Shown here one piece after another: positions 1-9,418 of a stretch of DNA of 64,000 nucleotides; the stretch's first letter is position 1; each line of letters starts with the position of its first letter. The notes under the pieces are model-generated. The model ran no database searches. It saw only the letters and a program-made list of their open reading frames with translations, and was not told the origin of the DNA. The DNA comes from Candidatus Azobacteroides sp. (GTDB lineage Bacteria > Bacteroidota > Bacteroidia > Bacteroidales > WRGA01): assembly GCA_021201815.1 (NCBI GenBank), contig JAJQEC010000051.1, forward strand, positions 32,800 through 96,799, given 5' to 3'. A program made the position numbers and the translations under genes.

Positions 1-959
1 GTATTTCCATCCAGTGTTTTTACTTCTCCTCTTACAGATGGAAAGGAAATGCCTTCCGGTTTCGGAGAATCAGGCGCCAGATAGCCCCATTGGTGTGGCA
101 GGAGACCTAATAATACATTTGAATTGCTGCCTTCTTTTACATCCGGGGTAACGTTGAAAGTGGTGCGAACCACAGAGGTCTGCTCATTATATTCCCAGGT
201 AATTTCGGTATCCGCAGGGAATACATAGGCATATTTCTGATATTCACGGGCAATCTCGGTTACATTGGCGGCAGCCGGGGGAAGAAAAACCATTGACCAG
301 TAGTTCTTGCCATTCAGGTCGGAAGTGTAAGCATTTCCGTTTTTCTGCCAGGTTGATCCGGCAGGGGCGTATACGGCGTACCTTGCATTATTTTGTCCGT
401 TTGTGATGATGAGCATTTCATTATCCACGGCTACTGTTCCTACGGAAACATCTACAGATGCGGTTTCGGAACTGGCTTTTGTAAAATAAAGGAACGGCAT
501 CGCCAATCCGATGGTGGCATTGAACTGATCATTCCAGTCTACACTTACGGTCCAGTCAGTATGGTCTGATACGGAAGCCTTGCTGGCATTTAATCCTGTT
601 ACCCCTACGGTAATAGGGATAATATCACTCATCGGCTCGCGGTATTCTTCCGGACCGGAGTTAGGGACAATATACGCTACCACCAGACCACTTCCCATGG
701 TGCGGAGAGAAAACGGATAGTTGTAAACGTTATTTACAAAGTTATTTTTTATAAGAGAAGACCACCAGTCATTGGTGGGAACCGGTTTTCCGGCGGCATT
801 ACCAGTGAGATTAGGAGTACCTGAAGGGAACTTGTTGCGATTCGCTTCATCTACTCCGGGAAATGTTTTTGTGTAACTTCCTGAACCGGTAGGAATAATC
901 TGTGCGTGTACCTGCATTCCAAGTAGAAATGCCAATAACATAAAACTAAAATACTTCAT
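1..959 (-). CDS. GH81 endo-beta-1,3-glucanase, partial (C-terminal part lies outside the window)
   Basis: The reading frame opens at an ATG on the minus strand (957-959) and runs off the window start after about 319 codons without a stop. It begins with a signal peptide (MKYFSFMLLAFLLGMQVHAQ). The next part carries N-terminal features of glycoside hydrolase family 81: a TNDWWSSL motif near residue 55, then NYPFSLRTMGSGLVVAY, and later LLGLLPHQWGYL. GH81 enzymes cleave internal beta-1,3-glucosidic bonds of laminarin- or curdlan-type glucans; the catalytic acids lie further C-terminal and cannot be seen here. It is last in a minus-strand run behind two secreted proteins with type IX sorting domains, so it is probably also exported and may carry such a domain. 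Family call fairly sure; substrate inferred. Confidence 0.8.
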   Translation of the reverse strand, partial: MKYFSFMLLAFLLGMQVHAQIIPTGSGSYTKTFPGVDEANRNKFPSGTPNLTGNAAGKPVPTNDWWSSLIKNNFVNNVYNYPFSLRTMGSGLVVAYIVPNSGPEEYREPMSDIIPITVGVTGLNASKASVSDHTDWTVSVDWNDQFNATIGLAMPFLYFTKASSETASVDVSVGTVAVDNEMLIITNGQNNARYAVYAPAGSTWQKNGNAYTSDLNGKNYWSMVFLPPAAANVTEIAREYQKYAYVFPADTEITWEYNEQTSVVRTTFNVTPDVKEGSNSNVLLGLLPHQWGYLAPDSPKPEGISFPSVRGEVKTLDGN

Positions 960-1050
960 GGCAATCGTGATTTTTAAGGGTAAGTAATGTATGTAATTAA
1001 TTGTAAAGGCTAGTTCGGTCAGTAAATTTCAAAAGTGAGAAAGAGAAGGA

Positions 1051-1084
1051 AAATTATCCCTGTAATTCTTTACAGGGATAATTT
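1051..1084 (-). terminator. Stem-loop after the cadherin-like T9SS protein gene
   Basis: A perfect 15-bp inverted repeat (1051-1065 with 1070-1084, 4-nt loop) lies 16 bp past the stop of the gene ending at 1100. The U-tract on the minus strand is short, so this could be an RNA-stabilising 3' hairpin as well as a terminator before the GH81 gene. Confidence 0.55.
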
Positions 1085-1099
1085 AAATAAACTATATGA

Positions 1100-2371
1100 T
1101 TAGTTTAAAACTTTTAAAGCAACAGTTCCGTTTGCTCCTGCTACTTTAACGATATATAAACCTTTTTCTAACGATACGGCAACTACCTCATTCTGAGCAA
1201 CTGTAGCGTTAACTAATTTACCATTGATATCATAAATGGATACCTGGTCACCTGCTGTTACATTTTCTATGAAGATGGTGTTATCTTTTGAATATGCATC
1301 TACATCAACAGCCACAGACGGAGAAGAAATGTCTGTACTTAAGCAGACTTTACCTACTGTATAAACAAAATCTCTTGTTGTTGTCAATCCACCTGCATAA
1401 GCAAATTTAACTCTGAAAGTGATTTGCTGGCCATTAGTTGTATAGGGCAACACAGTTGTAAAGGCATTTGTACCTTCTATCTGTGCCATTCCTGTTTCAA
1501 GAAAACCTGTTGTTACATCATGCATAAAAGCTATTAAACCTGTTACTGACTCTAATAATTCCACTACTACTACTACTCCTTCATCTGTTGTTTCAAAATT
1601 ATAGGAATAATTATACGGCGTACCTTCAGATACTTCATTGTCTACTCCGGAACATTCGTCGTTTTTTCCCGGATCTACCATAGAAACTGTGAAGTTAATA
1701 GTGTATGTTTTAGAAACACTTGCGTCTTCAGTAGCTGTTACGACTACTGTAGCTGTTCCTGGTAAAGAAGCAGCCTGTGTAATAACAGGAGTATATTCGC
1801 TATTTGAAGTGGTTGCTGCTACTGTAGGAACTGTAGTAGTACCATAAGGCAGTTCGATATCATAAGAAGTTCTTGCTCCGACAAAGTTAGGAACAGACAC
1901 TCCATCCACTGTTAACGTTGCCAGGTTTACATCATATACAGGGGCATCTCCACAAGTTACAGTCCAGTCAATATCAGGTTGCTGGATGTTAAATTGCTTT
2001 TCACCGGCACCTTCATAGATTATAAATAAAACACCTACATACATATCGCCAACTCCATCCGGAGCAGTAAAAGTTGATCTTATGATGTTATTATTGTCGG
2101 GATCTGCAGTAAAGGTAAGAGCAGTTCCTCCCACACCATTGATATTAATTCCGACATTGGCAAGTGGCACATTTGATATATTTTCATCCGATTCTAGTTT
2201 TATTTCATACTCACCACCGCCAAGAGACTGGCAACTCATATTGATTGTTTTACTGCCATCACTTGAAGTGACAGGGGTATCACAATACTGAATCTGTGCC
2301 GTAAGGAAAGGAATACTTACCAAAAGGCCCAGGATAAGTGAAAAGCTACGCTTAAGTAAATTAGTTTTCAT
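1100..2371 (-). CDS. Secreted T9SS cargo protein with cadherin-like beta-sandwich domain, probably glycan-binding
   Basis: The 423-residue protein starts with a signal peptide ending near LTAQ (residue 26). Residues about 27-140 form a cysteine-containing beta-rich domain; about 145-230 match the cadherin-like beta-sandwich type seen in bacterial surface proteins (DVNLATLTVDGV ... YDIELPYGTT ... TYTINF). Residues about 238-345 form a second beta-rich domain starting CSGVDNEV that loosely mirrors the first. The last 70 residues resemble a type IX secretion sorting domain (VSIYDINGKLV ... LEKGLYIVKV ... VALKVLN). No catalytic motif is visible. It sits between a glucanase gene and another secreted repeat protein, which suggests a role in binding the same polysaccharide. 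Function inferred; domain architecture seen. Confidence 0.7.
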   Translation of the reverse strand: MKTNLLKRSFSLILGLLVSIPFLTAQIQYCDTPVTSSDGSKTINMSCQSLGGGEYEIKLESDENISNVPLANVGININGVGGTALTFTADPDNNNIIRSTFTAPDGVGDMYVGVLFIIYEGAGEKQFNIQQPDIDWTVTCGDAPVYDVNLATLTVDGVSVPNFVGARTSYDIELPYGTTTVPTVAATTSNSEYTPVITQAASLPGTATVVVTATEDASVSKTYTINFTVSMVDPGKNDECSGVDNEVSEGTPYNYSYNFETTDEGVVVVVELLESVTGLIAFMHDVTTGFLETGMAQIEGTNAFTTVLPYTTNGQQITFRVKFAYAGGLTTTRDFVYTVGKVCLSTDISSPSVAVDVDAYSKDNTIFIENVTAGDQVSIYDINGKLVNATVAQNEVVAVSLEKGLYIVKVAGANGTVALKVLN

Positions 2372-2391
2372 AAAAATTTGTTTTTTAAAGA

Positions 2392-2416
2392 AGGGGTATT
2401 TGTATAAAATACCCCT
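2392..2416 (-). terminator. Intergenic stem-loop between the two T9SS protein genes
   Basis: A 10-bp perfect stem (2392-2401 with 2407-2416, 5-nt loop) lies 18 bp after the stop at 2434. On the minus strand it is followed by TTCTTT. It may partly terminate transcription so that the downstream genes are expressed at a lower level. Confidence 0.45.
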
Positions 2417-2433
2417 ATGGTTAATAGAATTAA

Positions 2434-4443
2434 TTAGTTTATCATCACTTTAGCAACTTTTGAACCGGCTTTAATGATATAAACGCCTTTCAATAAGTCA
2501 CCTACATAAATTTCTTTGTTTGCGGTTCTCTTTACGGTTATTCCATTCAGGTTAATGAGTTCAATCGTTGCGTTTTCATCTGTATTTTCTACATACAGGG
2601 TATTGCCCATCTGATATACAGAGAATGTTTCTTTTGCAACAGGGTTGCCTCCTTCTTCTATGCCTGTAGTGTTTTCCCCTGTTTTTTCAAAATATACATC
2701 ATCAAAACCGATGGTCGAGTTAGGAACGTTGTTTTCACTGACAATAGAGAAGTAATTTTTATCTTTAACCGGTCCACTCCATCCTAATCCCTGAGCAAAG
2801 AAGTCTTCAAGCGGAATTTCAATGACATGCCATTCTCCATCACGGGGGAAAGCATATTTTCCCTGCAGGTATACGGAACCTGCACCTTGTGCGCCTTCAA
2901 GCTTTACAAATAAAGGCATTTCAGAAGTGGTTTTTATGGCAAAATGCAATTTATAGGTAGAGTATACAAATATATCGTAATCCACAAAAGCCTCACTTAC
3001 AAAGCCTAACCCAAACCAGGTATTACCACCTGTTGTAACTTCCGTATAAGAAGCCCCTTCGTACGGTTCCCCGGAAGGATTCGGATTTCCGGTTGCTGTA
3101 TTTTCCCAAATGTACATCTGGCGAATGTTATCATCCGAACGAAGATCCAAATAGGCTGGATTGCCATCAATGTCGGTATGCTCTGCTGCTACAATAATAA
3201 ATTCAGGAGTTACCGGTCTTTCAGGCATACCGCCACCACCATCATAATCTCTTTTTCCGGAATAGAACATGACATGGTCAAATCCGATGATGTCTCCGGG
3301 ATTACAGTCTTCAGAAATAAGAGAAAAGTAATTGTTGTTGGCTATTTCTTTATCCCATACCAGTCCCTGGGCATAAAAAACATTCATGGGTACTTCAATC
3401 AAATGCCATTGGCCATCCCGTGGGAAATCCAGGTGATAAGTACCGGCTCCTGTCGCACCTTCTAATTTTACGAATAAAGGCATATTAGCAGTTGTTTTCA
3501 CAGCAAAATGGAGGATAAAGTCTTTATGGGCAAAAGTGCTGTAATTATCAGGAACAGAACTGGCAAAACCGATCCCGAACCAGTTTGAATCGATTCTCAG
3601 GTTTGTATAGGTAGATCCTTCGAAAGGTTCTCCGGTCGGATCAATGCCGGTAGCTGTTGCTTCCCATACATACATGTTGCTTGTAGAGTTGTTCGGACGT
3701 AAATCCAGGTAGTTCGGATCATCATCTATGGTTACAGGATGTTCTGTGGCAACCAGTACATAATTCGCATAATCTCCGTCGGGACTTTTTTGTTCTACGG
3801 TTTCCGGTTCGTTTTTATAGAAATAGATATAATCCAGGTCGACTACTTCTCCACCCTGTGTGCCTTCCGCGATCAGGGAAAAGAAATTGTTTTTCGAAGG
3901 GATCATTGTACTCCAGTCGATACCCTGAGAAAGGAAAGCGGACATCGGAATCTCTATCCGGTGCCATTCTCCGTCACGGGCAAACGCGTAACGGTCTGCC
4001 AAATCTACGCGGGCAGCATTAGGAATTCCGGGAGAATAATCCATCTGCAGAAAGAATCCGACCGCAGCTTCGGAACGTATGGCAAAATGCAATATATAGT
4101 CTGCACGTTCGAACATGCTTACATCCAGGTTCTGGAATTCACTGGCAAAGCCTAAACCGAACCAGCCGAATCCTGCATTACCGATAATACGGATAGCCTG
4201 TCCGCCTTCGTATACATCATTCGGATTATCAAGGGTTTCTCCGACACAGGTTCCTTCCCATAAAAATAAATCAATATCTCTACGACCGGGCCGGTAATCA
4301 AGATATTTACCCGGTTCGTCTTCTTCAATAGTAACAGGATGTTCTGCCGCTACAATAATATAGTCGGGATTTTCCTGTCCCCATATCATTAAAGTGGGAA
4401 ACAAACAAAGCAAAAAAGAGAGTAAACGTTTGTTGTTTTTCAT
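2434..4443 (-). CDS. Secreted T9SS protein with three tandem carbohydrate-binding-like repeats
   Basis: The 669-residue protein has a signal peptide (1-23), three homologous repeats (about 27-210, 228-395 and 415-587) and a type IX sorting domain (about 605-669; LINLNGITVKRT ... LLKGVYIIKAG). Each repeat contains YIIVAAEHP or its variant, a YLDLRP-type segment, WFGLGFAS, LHFAIKT, RDGEWHxIEIP and an NxFSLISE / GFDxVYFY end, which looks like a jelly-roll carbohydrate-binding module. I cannot assign a numbered CBM family. It is the first gene of the minus-strand glucanase cluster and is divergent from the sensor-regulator at 4741. Likely a cell-surface or released glycan-binding protein; the sugar is not known. 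Confidence 0.7.
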   Translation of the reverse strand: MKNNKRLLSFLLCLFPTLMIWGQENPDYIIVAAEHPVTIEEDEPGKYLDYRPGRRDIDLFLWEGTCVGETLDNPNDVYEGGQAIRIIGNAGFGWFGLGFASEFQNLDVSMFERADYILHFAIRSEAAVGFFLQMDYSPGIPNAARVDLADRYAFARDGEWHRIEIPMSAFLSQGIDWSTMIPSKNNFFSLIAEGTQGGEVVDLDYIYFYKNEPETVEQKSPDGDYANYVLVATEHPVTIDDDPNYLDLRPNNSTSNMYVWEATATGIDPTGEPFEGSTYTNLRIDSNWFGIGFASSVPDNYSTFAHKDFILHFAVKTTANMPLFVKLEGATGAGTYHLDFPRDGQWHLIEVPMNVFYAQGLVWDKEIANNNYFSLISEDCNPGDIIGFDHVMFYSGKRDYDGGGGMPERPVTPEFIIVAAEHTDIDGNPAYLDLRSDDNIRQMYIWENTATGNPNPSGEPYEGASYTEVTTGGNTWFGLGFVSEAFVDYDIFVYSTYKLHFAIKTTSEMPLFVKLEGAQGAGSVYLQGKYAFPRDGEWHVIEIPLEDFFAQGLGWSGPVKDKNYFSIVSENNVPNSTIGFDDVYFEKTGENTTGIEEGGNPVAKETFSVYQMGNTLYVENTDENATIELINLNGITVKRTANKEIYVGDLLKGVYIIKAGSKVAKVMIN

Positions 4444-4740
4444 AATGGATAAATTAAGTTAGTAAATCTGGTTTTCTTATATAATAATGTGTATCTTGCA
4501 GAATAGTGTACCCAACTCTGTAGAAAATCGATAAGGTAAAGATAGAAGTTATAAATTGTAGAAAGCCTATTTTTTTATACGCAAAATTTCATTTTTACCT
4601 TTCTTCATACTACGCAAAAATACTACAATGTTTAGTATAAGCTTTTATTAATCAACATCTTATTATTTTTTATGTTATAAAACATATTTCAATCCTAAAT
4701 TCGCATAGAAAAAAACCGTAATATTGAATAAGATTTATTA
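4444..4740. other. Divergent regulatory region between glucan cluster and its likely regulator
   Basis: This 297-bp AT-rich stretch separates the two divergent transcription units. A minus-strand -7-like box TATTTTTG lies at 4615-4622, which would give a leader of about 170 nt for the 2434-4443 gene. No clear repeat or operator could be recognised. The regulator encoded at 4741 would be expected to bind in or near this region. Confidence 0.35.
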
Positions 4741-7653
4741 ATGGTTACTATGATGAAAACACATATGCGTATTATATTGTTCTGTATTTTATTTTCATTT
4801 TATCCTTTTTTTCTGTTTGCTTTTCATCCTTTTGTAAAAAATTTTTCCCGGGACACCTATAAAGCAGGGACACAAAACTGGGATATGGCTCAATATAATA
4901 ATAATGTCATGTATTTTGCCAATAACAATGGCCTGTTAGAATTCGATGGAAAAAACTGGAAATGTTATCCTATAAAAAACACTACTAACGTGCGTTCTGT
5001 TCTATATGACGGAGAAAAAAGAATTTATGCCGGTGCATTTAATGAATTCGGGTATTATGCTTACAACAGAGATGGCAAACTGGAATATTCTTCTCTTGTG
5101 GACCGGTTGGCAGAAGGACAGGAAAATTTTAATGAAATATGGAATATATATAAAGGAGAAGAATATATTTATTTTCAGTCGGATCATTACATCTTTGAAT
5201 ATAATCAGGGAAATATCAGGGAAATCCGTGTTGAAGAGAAGATCGATGCGTCTTCTTATTTATATAATATCCTTTTTATTACTAATACAAAAGACGGTGC
5301 ATTAATGCTGAATGGTAATTTATTTATTCAGTTACCGGGAGCAGATGTGCTTAAAAATAAAAAGGTATGTTCTATTTTACCTTTTCAGGAAGATAAAATA
5401 TTGTTTGTCACCAGTTTTGACGGCTTATATCTTTTTGATGGCCAGCAAATACTACCTTATAGAACACCGGTAGATGAATTTTTAATCCAGAATCAGGTTT
5501 TCTGTGCGACATCCGATGAACAGCGTATTGTATTGGGAACTGTTCAGAAAGGAGTTGTCATTCTGGAAATAGAAAGTGGAAATATTCTTTACCTGAATAC
5601 TTTTTCCGGGCTTCAGAACAATACTATTCTCAATGCTTTTTTTGATAATCAGAATAATCTCTGGTTAGGGCTGGATAAAGGAATAGATTATGTCATCCTG
5701 AATGTTCCTATATATAATATTTTCGGTAGTAATAATTTGTATGGAGCGGGCTATTCTTCTTTGTTGAAGAATACAACTCTCTTCCTGGGTACTAACCAGG
5801 GACTATATAAGACGACGTATCCACTTAAAAGTACGATTTCTACTTTGCAACTGGACCTGGTTTCCGGTATGGAAGGGCAGGTATGGTTTTTAGATGAAAT
5901 TGACCATACGATTTTCTGTGGGAATGACAGAGGTACATTTATTATTTATCCGGACCACATACGAAAAATAGAGGAAGTTTCCGGTACCTGGGTATTAAAA
6001 CCGTTAAAACGTTTTCCGGATAAAATACTGGGTTGTTCCTATCAAGGGTTATTCATATTGAAAAAAGAAAATAAAGAATGGGTATTTTCTCATTTTATAA
6101 AAGGAGACTTTAAGGAAATAAGCAGTATGATTGAGGAAGATGCACAAGGAAAAATCTGGATCAGTCACTGGCAAAAAGGTATTTTTAAGATTCACTTAAA
6201 TGAGAAAGCCGATAGTATTTTAACCGTTGAATTCTATAATGAAAATAAAGGATTTCCTACGAACAGGAATAATACGTTCTATTCTATTGATAAAGAAATT
6301 GTTTTCTCTTCTGAGTATGGCTTTTATTCTTATGATGAAAAACAGGATACCCTGATACCTAACGCAACATGGAATAATTTATTTGTACAGCCACCCAATT
6401 CTATTCGCTTAAAGGAAAGCCCGTCCGGGGATGTGTGGTGTGTTTCCGGAAGTTTTCTTGGAGTAGCAGAAAAAACAGCGGTGAATACTTATCAAATGGA
6501 TTCCCTTACTTATAGAATGCTGCAACCCAAAATGATTGTTGGTTTTGAACATTTTAATTTTATTGACAATGATCATATCATAGTAAGCACAGAAGATGGC
6601 TTTTCATGGATTGACTTAAAACAAAAAAGTAAAAAAGAAAATAATTTTTCTGTCCATATAAAAGATATAATGGTTTATTCGGGAGAAGATTCTTTATTTA
6701 CTTCTTTAGGAACCATTCAGGAAGGAACCGGCAAAAATACGTTTCCTCATTCCCAACGTTCTTTCAGATTTGAATGGATTGCTCCTCTGTTCGAAGATGA
6801 AAATTCGGTATTTTACAGTTATAAGCTCGAAAACTTCGAAGATAAATGGTCTCCTTATACGATTACCAATGTCAAAGAATATACCTCTTTACCTAAGGGC
6901 GAATACATATTCAGAGTAAAGGCCAAAAATATGCTTACGCTGGAAATTGCCGAATGTGAATATGTTTTTACGATTCTCCCGGCTTGGTATGAAACCACGC
7001 TGGCTCGTTTTATATACATTTTGAGTGTGTTAGGATTTGTATTATGGCTTATCTCTTTTATTAACAAACGCTCGGAACGTGGTGCACGGGAAATGGAGAA
7101 AAGAAAAGAGTTGGAATTAAAGGAGCAGGAAAGAAAGTTTGAGGCCGAAGCGATAGAAAAAAAGAAAGAGATTACAGCGCTCAAAAACCAACAATTAAAA
7201 CATGAATTAAAGCATAAATCCCAAGAACTTGCCAATTCTACCATGAACTTAATAAGGAAGAATGAAATTTTATTGAAAGTAACGGATGACCTTAGCCATG
7301 TAAGTGAATTTATTAAAGAAGGAAAAGATAAAAAGTATATTCTGGAAGGGATACGTGAAATAGAGAAAAAAATAAAACATAATATCGAGCATGATGATGA
7401 CTGGAAAAAGTTCCAGGAACATTTTGATCTTGTATATGAAAACTTCCTTGAAAGATTGAATGAAACGTTTCCGGACCTGAACATCAATGAGAAGAAATTA
7501 TGTGCCTATTTGAAAATGGGGCTTTCTTCAAAAGATATTGCCTCTTTGTTAAATAGTTCTGTAAGAAGTGTGGAAACAAACCGGTATCGTTTAAGGAAAA
7601 AAATGGATTTGGAGCGAAATGTCAATCTTTCGGACTTTCTTCAACGATTCTAA
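4741..7653 (+). CDS. Propeller/Y_Y_Y transmembrane sensor-regulator with C-terminal LuxR-type HTH
   Basis: A 970-residue one-component membrane regulator. It starts with a signal or anchor segment (about residues 10-28), followed by a long beta-propeller region (about 30-650) with Reg_prop-like repeats such as NNLWLGLDKGI, GKIWISHWQKG and GDVWCVSGSF. A Y_Y_Y domain follows (about 680-750; YSYKLENFEDKWSPY ... LPKGEYIFRVKAKN), then one transmembrane helix (about 757-780), a charged coiled coil (about 785-850) and a LuxR-like helix-turn-helix near the C-terminus (LCAYLKMGLSSKDIASLLN, SVRSVETNRYRLRKK). It has no histidine kinase or receiver domain, unlike classical hybrid two-component systems. 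Such proteins sense periplasmic glycan fragments and control polysaccharide loci. Its divergent position suggests it controls the glucanase cluster; that is inference. Several in-frame ATGs exist near the start. Confidence 0.8.
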   Translation: MVTMMKTHMRIILFCILFSFYPFFLFAFHPFVKNFSRDTYKAGTQNWDMAQYNNNVMYFANNNGLLEFDGKNWKCYPIKNTTNVRSVLYDGEKRIYAGAFNEFGYYAYNRDGKLEYSSLVDRLAEGQENFNEIWNIYKGEEYIYFQSDHYIFEYNQGNIREIRVEEKIDASSYLYNILFITNTKDGALMLNGNLFIQLPGADVLKNKKVCSILPFQEDKILFVTSFDGLYLFDGQQILPYRTPVDEFLIQNQVFCATSDEQRIVLGTVQKGVVILEIESGNILYLNTFSGLQNNTILNAFFDNQNNLWLGLDKGIDYVILNVPIYNIFGSNNLYGAGYSSLLKNTTLFLGTNQGLYKTTYPLKSTISTLQLDLVSGMEGQVWFLDEIDHTIFCGNDRGTFIIYPDHIRKIEEVSGTWVLKPLKRFPDKILGCSYQGLFILKKENKEWVFSHFIKGDFKEISSMIEEDAQGKIWISHWQKGIFKIHLNEKADSILTVEFYNENKGFPTNRNNTFYSIDKEIVFSSEYGFYSYDEKQDTLIPNATWNNLFVQPPNSIRLKESPSGDVWCVSGSFLGVAEKTAVNTYQMDSLTYRMLQPKMIVGFEHFNFIDNDHIIVSTEDGFSWIDLKQKSKKENNFSVHIKDIMVYSGEDSLFTSLGTIQEGTGKNTFPHSQRSFRFEWIAPLFEDENSVFYSYKLENFEDKWSPYTITNVKEYTSLPKGEYIFRVKAKNMLTLEIAECEYVFTILPAWYETTLARFIYILSVLGFVLWLISFINKRSERGAREMEKRKELELKEQERKFEAEAIEKKKEITALKNQQLKHELKHKSQELANSTMNLIRKNEILLKVTDDLSHVSEFIKEGKDKKYILEGIREIEKKIKHNIEHDDDWKKFQEHFDLVYENFLERLNETFPDLNINEKKLCAYLKMGLSSKDIASLLNSSVRSVETNRYRLRKKMDLERNVNLSDFLQRF

Positions 7654-7680
7654 CCGTCATAAATCCGAATAAAAACATTA

Positions 7681-7717
7681 AAAAAGGAGCTTTCCTGACC
7701 CGGATAAGCTCCTTTTT
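7681..7717. terminator. Bidirectional terminator between regulator gene and pit
   Basis: A 12-bp perfect stem (AAAAAGGAGCTT, 7681-7692, with 7706-7717) has A-runs on one side and T-runs on the other, as expected for a terminator serving the two convergent genes ending at 7653 and 7743. Confidence 0.8.
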
Positions 7718-7742
7718 TAATGGATACCTGACAGCATAGGAT

Positions 7743-8759
7743 TTACAGAAAGAAAGAAAAAACGAGATATACCCCGGCTGCCATTGCAGCACTAACCGGT
7801 ATCGTTAATATCCATGCCCATAGTAATTTGGTTGTTACTCCCCACCTGACAGCAGATAGCCTTTTGGTAGCTCCTACGCCAATAATAGCTCCGGTTATAG
7901 TATGAGTAGTACTTACCGGAATTTTCAGCCATTCGGTCAGGTATAAGGTCAAAGCACCGGCAGTCTCAGCTACCACTCCTTCTAAGGGAGTTACTTTTGT
8001 AATTCTTGATCCCATGGTTTTCACGATTTTCCAACCACCGGACATCGTTCCGAGGGAGATCATTGAAAAACAGGCAAATGCTACCCAATTAGGGAGATCC
8101 GCTATAGAAGCGATTCCCATTTCTAGCCCTAGAATATTTGCTGCGATCATAGCAGCAGCAATAATCCCCATTACTTTCTGGGAATCATTGAGCCCATGGC
8201 CGATGCTGAATAGAGCGGAAGAAATAAGCTGAAGATGCCTGAACCAGATATTTGCTTTATGCGGATTCGCCTTTTTGCAAATGCGGAAAAGCAATGCTGT
8301 CAGTAGAATAGCCATCACCATTCCGATTAAAGGGGCTAATACAATAAAAGAAGCAATGGTTAAAATAACGCTGGCGTGAATGGCTTTAAACCCGGTTGCC
8401 ATAATCGCAGCCCCGGCAAATCCGCCGATTAAGGTATGAGAGGAAGAAGAAGGAATACCGAACCACCAGGTAATCAGATTCCATATAATGGCAGCTACAA
8501 CACCTGAAAAAATAATGGGTAGTGTGATATATTCTTCATATACCGTTTTTGATACGGTATTGGCAATACCAAATTCCCCTATTATATATTTAGCAATAAA
8601 AAAGGCTACAAAATTAAAAAATGCAGCCCACAATACAGCCTGAAAAGGTGTCAGTACTTTTGTTGAAACAATAGTCGCTATAGAATTGGCTGCGTCATGA
8701 AATCCATTGATAAAATCAAAAAGAAGGGCTAATACGATAATCGTTATTAATAAAGTCAT
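7743..8759 (-). CDS. pit: PiT-family inorganic phosphate transporter
   Basis: The 338-residue integral membrane protein belongs to the PiT family (Pho-4). It has the duplicated family signature: FDFINGFHDAANSIATIVSTK near the N-terminus and VSTTHTITGAIIGVGA in the second half, and about ten hydrophobic segments. PiT proteins import phosphate with a proton or cation across the inner membrane. Its start lies 11 bp after the stop of the DUF47 gene (8771-9418), a standard pairing in which DUF47 proteins act as PhoU-like accessory factors for PiT carriers. The 338-residue length is typical of the short bacterial form. Confidence 0.9.
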   Translation of the reverse strand: MTLLITIIVLALLFDFINGFHDAANSIATIVSTKVLTPFQAVLWAAFFNFVAFFIAKYIIGEFGIANTVSKTVYEEYITLPIIFSGVVAAIIWNLITWWFGIPSSSSHTLIGGFAGAAIMATGFKAIHASVILTIASFIVLAPLIGMVMAILLTALLFRICKKANPHKANIWFRHLQLISSALFSIGHGLNDSQKVMGIIAAAMIAANILGLEMGIASIADLPNWVAFACFSMISLGTMSGGWKIVKTMGSRITKVTPLEGVVAETAGALTLYLTEWLKIPVSTTHTITGAIIGVGATKRLSAVRWGVTTKLLWAWILTIPVSAAMAAGVYLVFSFFL

Positions 8760-8770
8760 CTTAGGAGAAA

Positions 8771-9418
8771 TTATGCATACTTAACAATGATCGTCTTAAT
8801 GATTTTACCAACATGTTCAGCCGTATCGGTCGCTTTTTCCAGTTCATACATGATTTCTTTCATTTTGGTAAGCTCAATCCCATCCGGTTCTTTTTCAAAA
8901 ACTTCCGATAAAAACTGATCATATACATCATCTGCTTTATTTTCCAGATTGTGTAATTCATTACAATATTCCGTAATTTTTTTAGCGTTTTTTTTCAACA
9001 CATCCAGCTCATCCACGGCTTTACCTATATAAACCGCAGAATCTTTCAGGTAATTTGCCAGTTCTACGGCTTTATCAGGAATATACTTCGGATGGTATAA
9101 TGCAATCCGTTTAGCGCAACTATTTATGTTATCAATCACATCATCCAGGCGGCTGGCAAGATGGTGAATATCTTCCCGGTCAAAAGGAGTAATAAAGGTT
9201 ACGTTCAGCGCATCGAAAATCTTGGTTGATACTCCATCTGCTTTTCGTTCCTGTTCTTTAATTAATTTAAAGTAATGAACAGCAGACTCATGATCTTTAC
9301 TTTGAACGCACCGGACAATTAAATCCGAAGCAACAAGAAGGATTTCCGTCATTTCTTTTAATAAAGGAAAAAACTTTGGTTCTTTCGGAAGAAAGCGATT
9401 AAAAAAGGTATTGCGCAT
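8771..9418 (-). CDS. DUF47 family PhoU-like protein
   Basis: The 215-residue, all-helical cytoplasmic protein matches the DUF47 (TIGR00153-type) family: FFPLLKEMTEILLVASDLIVRC near the start, FDREDIHHLASRLDDVIDNI around residues 78-97, and a C-terminal MKEIMYELEKATDTAEHVG segment. These proteins fold like PhoU, bind metal clusters and are encoded with PiT carriers. It is the first gene of the two-gene unit with pit, 11 bp apart. Its precise regulatory action is unknown in this family. Confidence 0.88.
   Translation of the reverse strand: MRNTFFNRFLPKEPKFFPLLKEMTEILLVASDLIVRCVQSKDHESAVHYFKLIKEQERKADGVSTKIFDALNVTFITPFDREDIHHLASRLDDVIDNINSCAKRIALYHPKYIPDKAVELANYLKDSAVYIGKAVDELDVLKKNAKKITEYCNELHNLENKADDVYDQFLSEVFEKEPDGIELTKMKEIMYELEKATDTAEHVGKIIKTIIVKYA

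Noticed and set aside
6855..7487. 210-codon antisense frame within the sensor-regulator gene
   Set aside because: It mirrors the coding sequence of the coiled-coil and HTH region and is Ser/Phe-rich, as expected for an antisense shadow of AG-rich codons.
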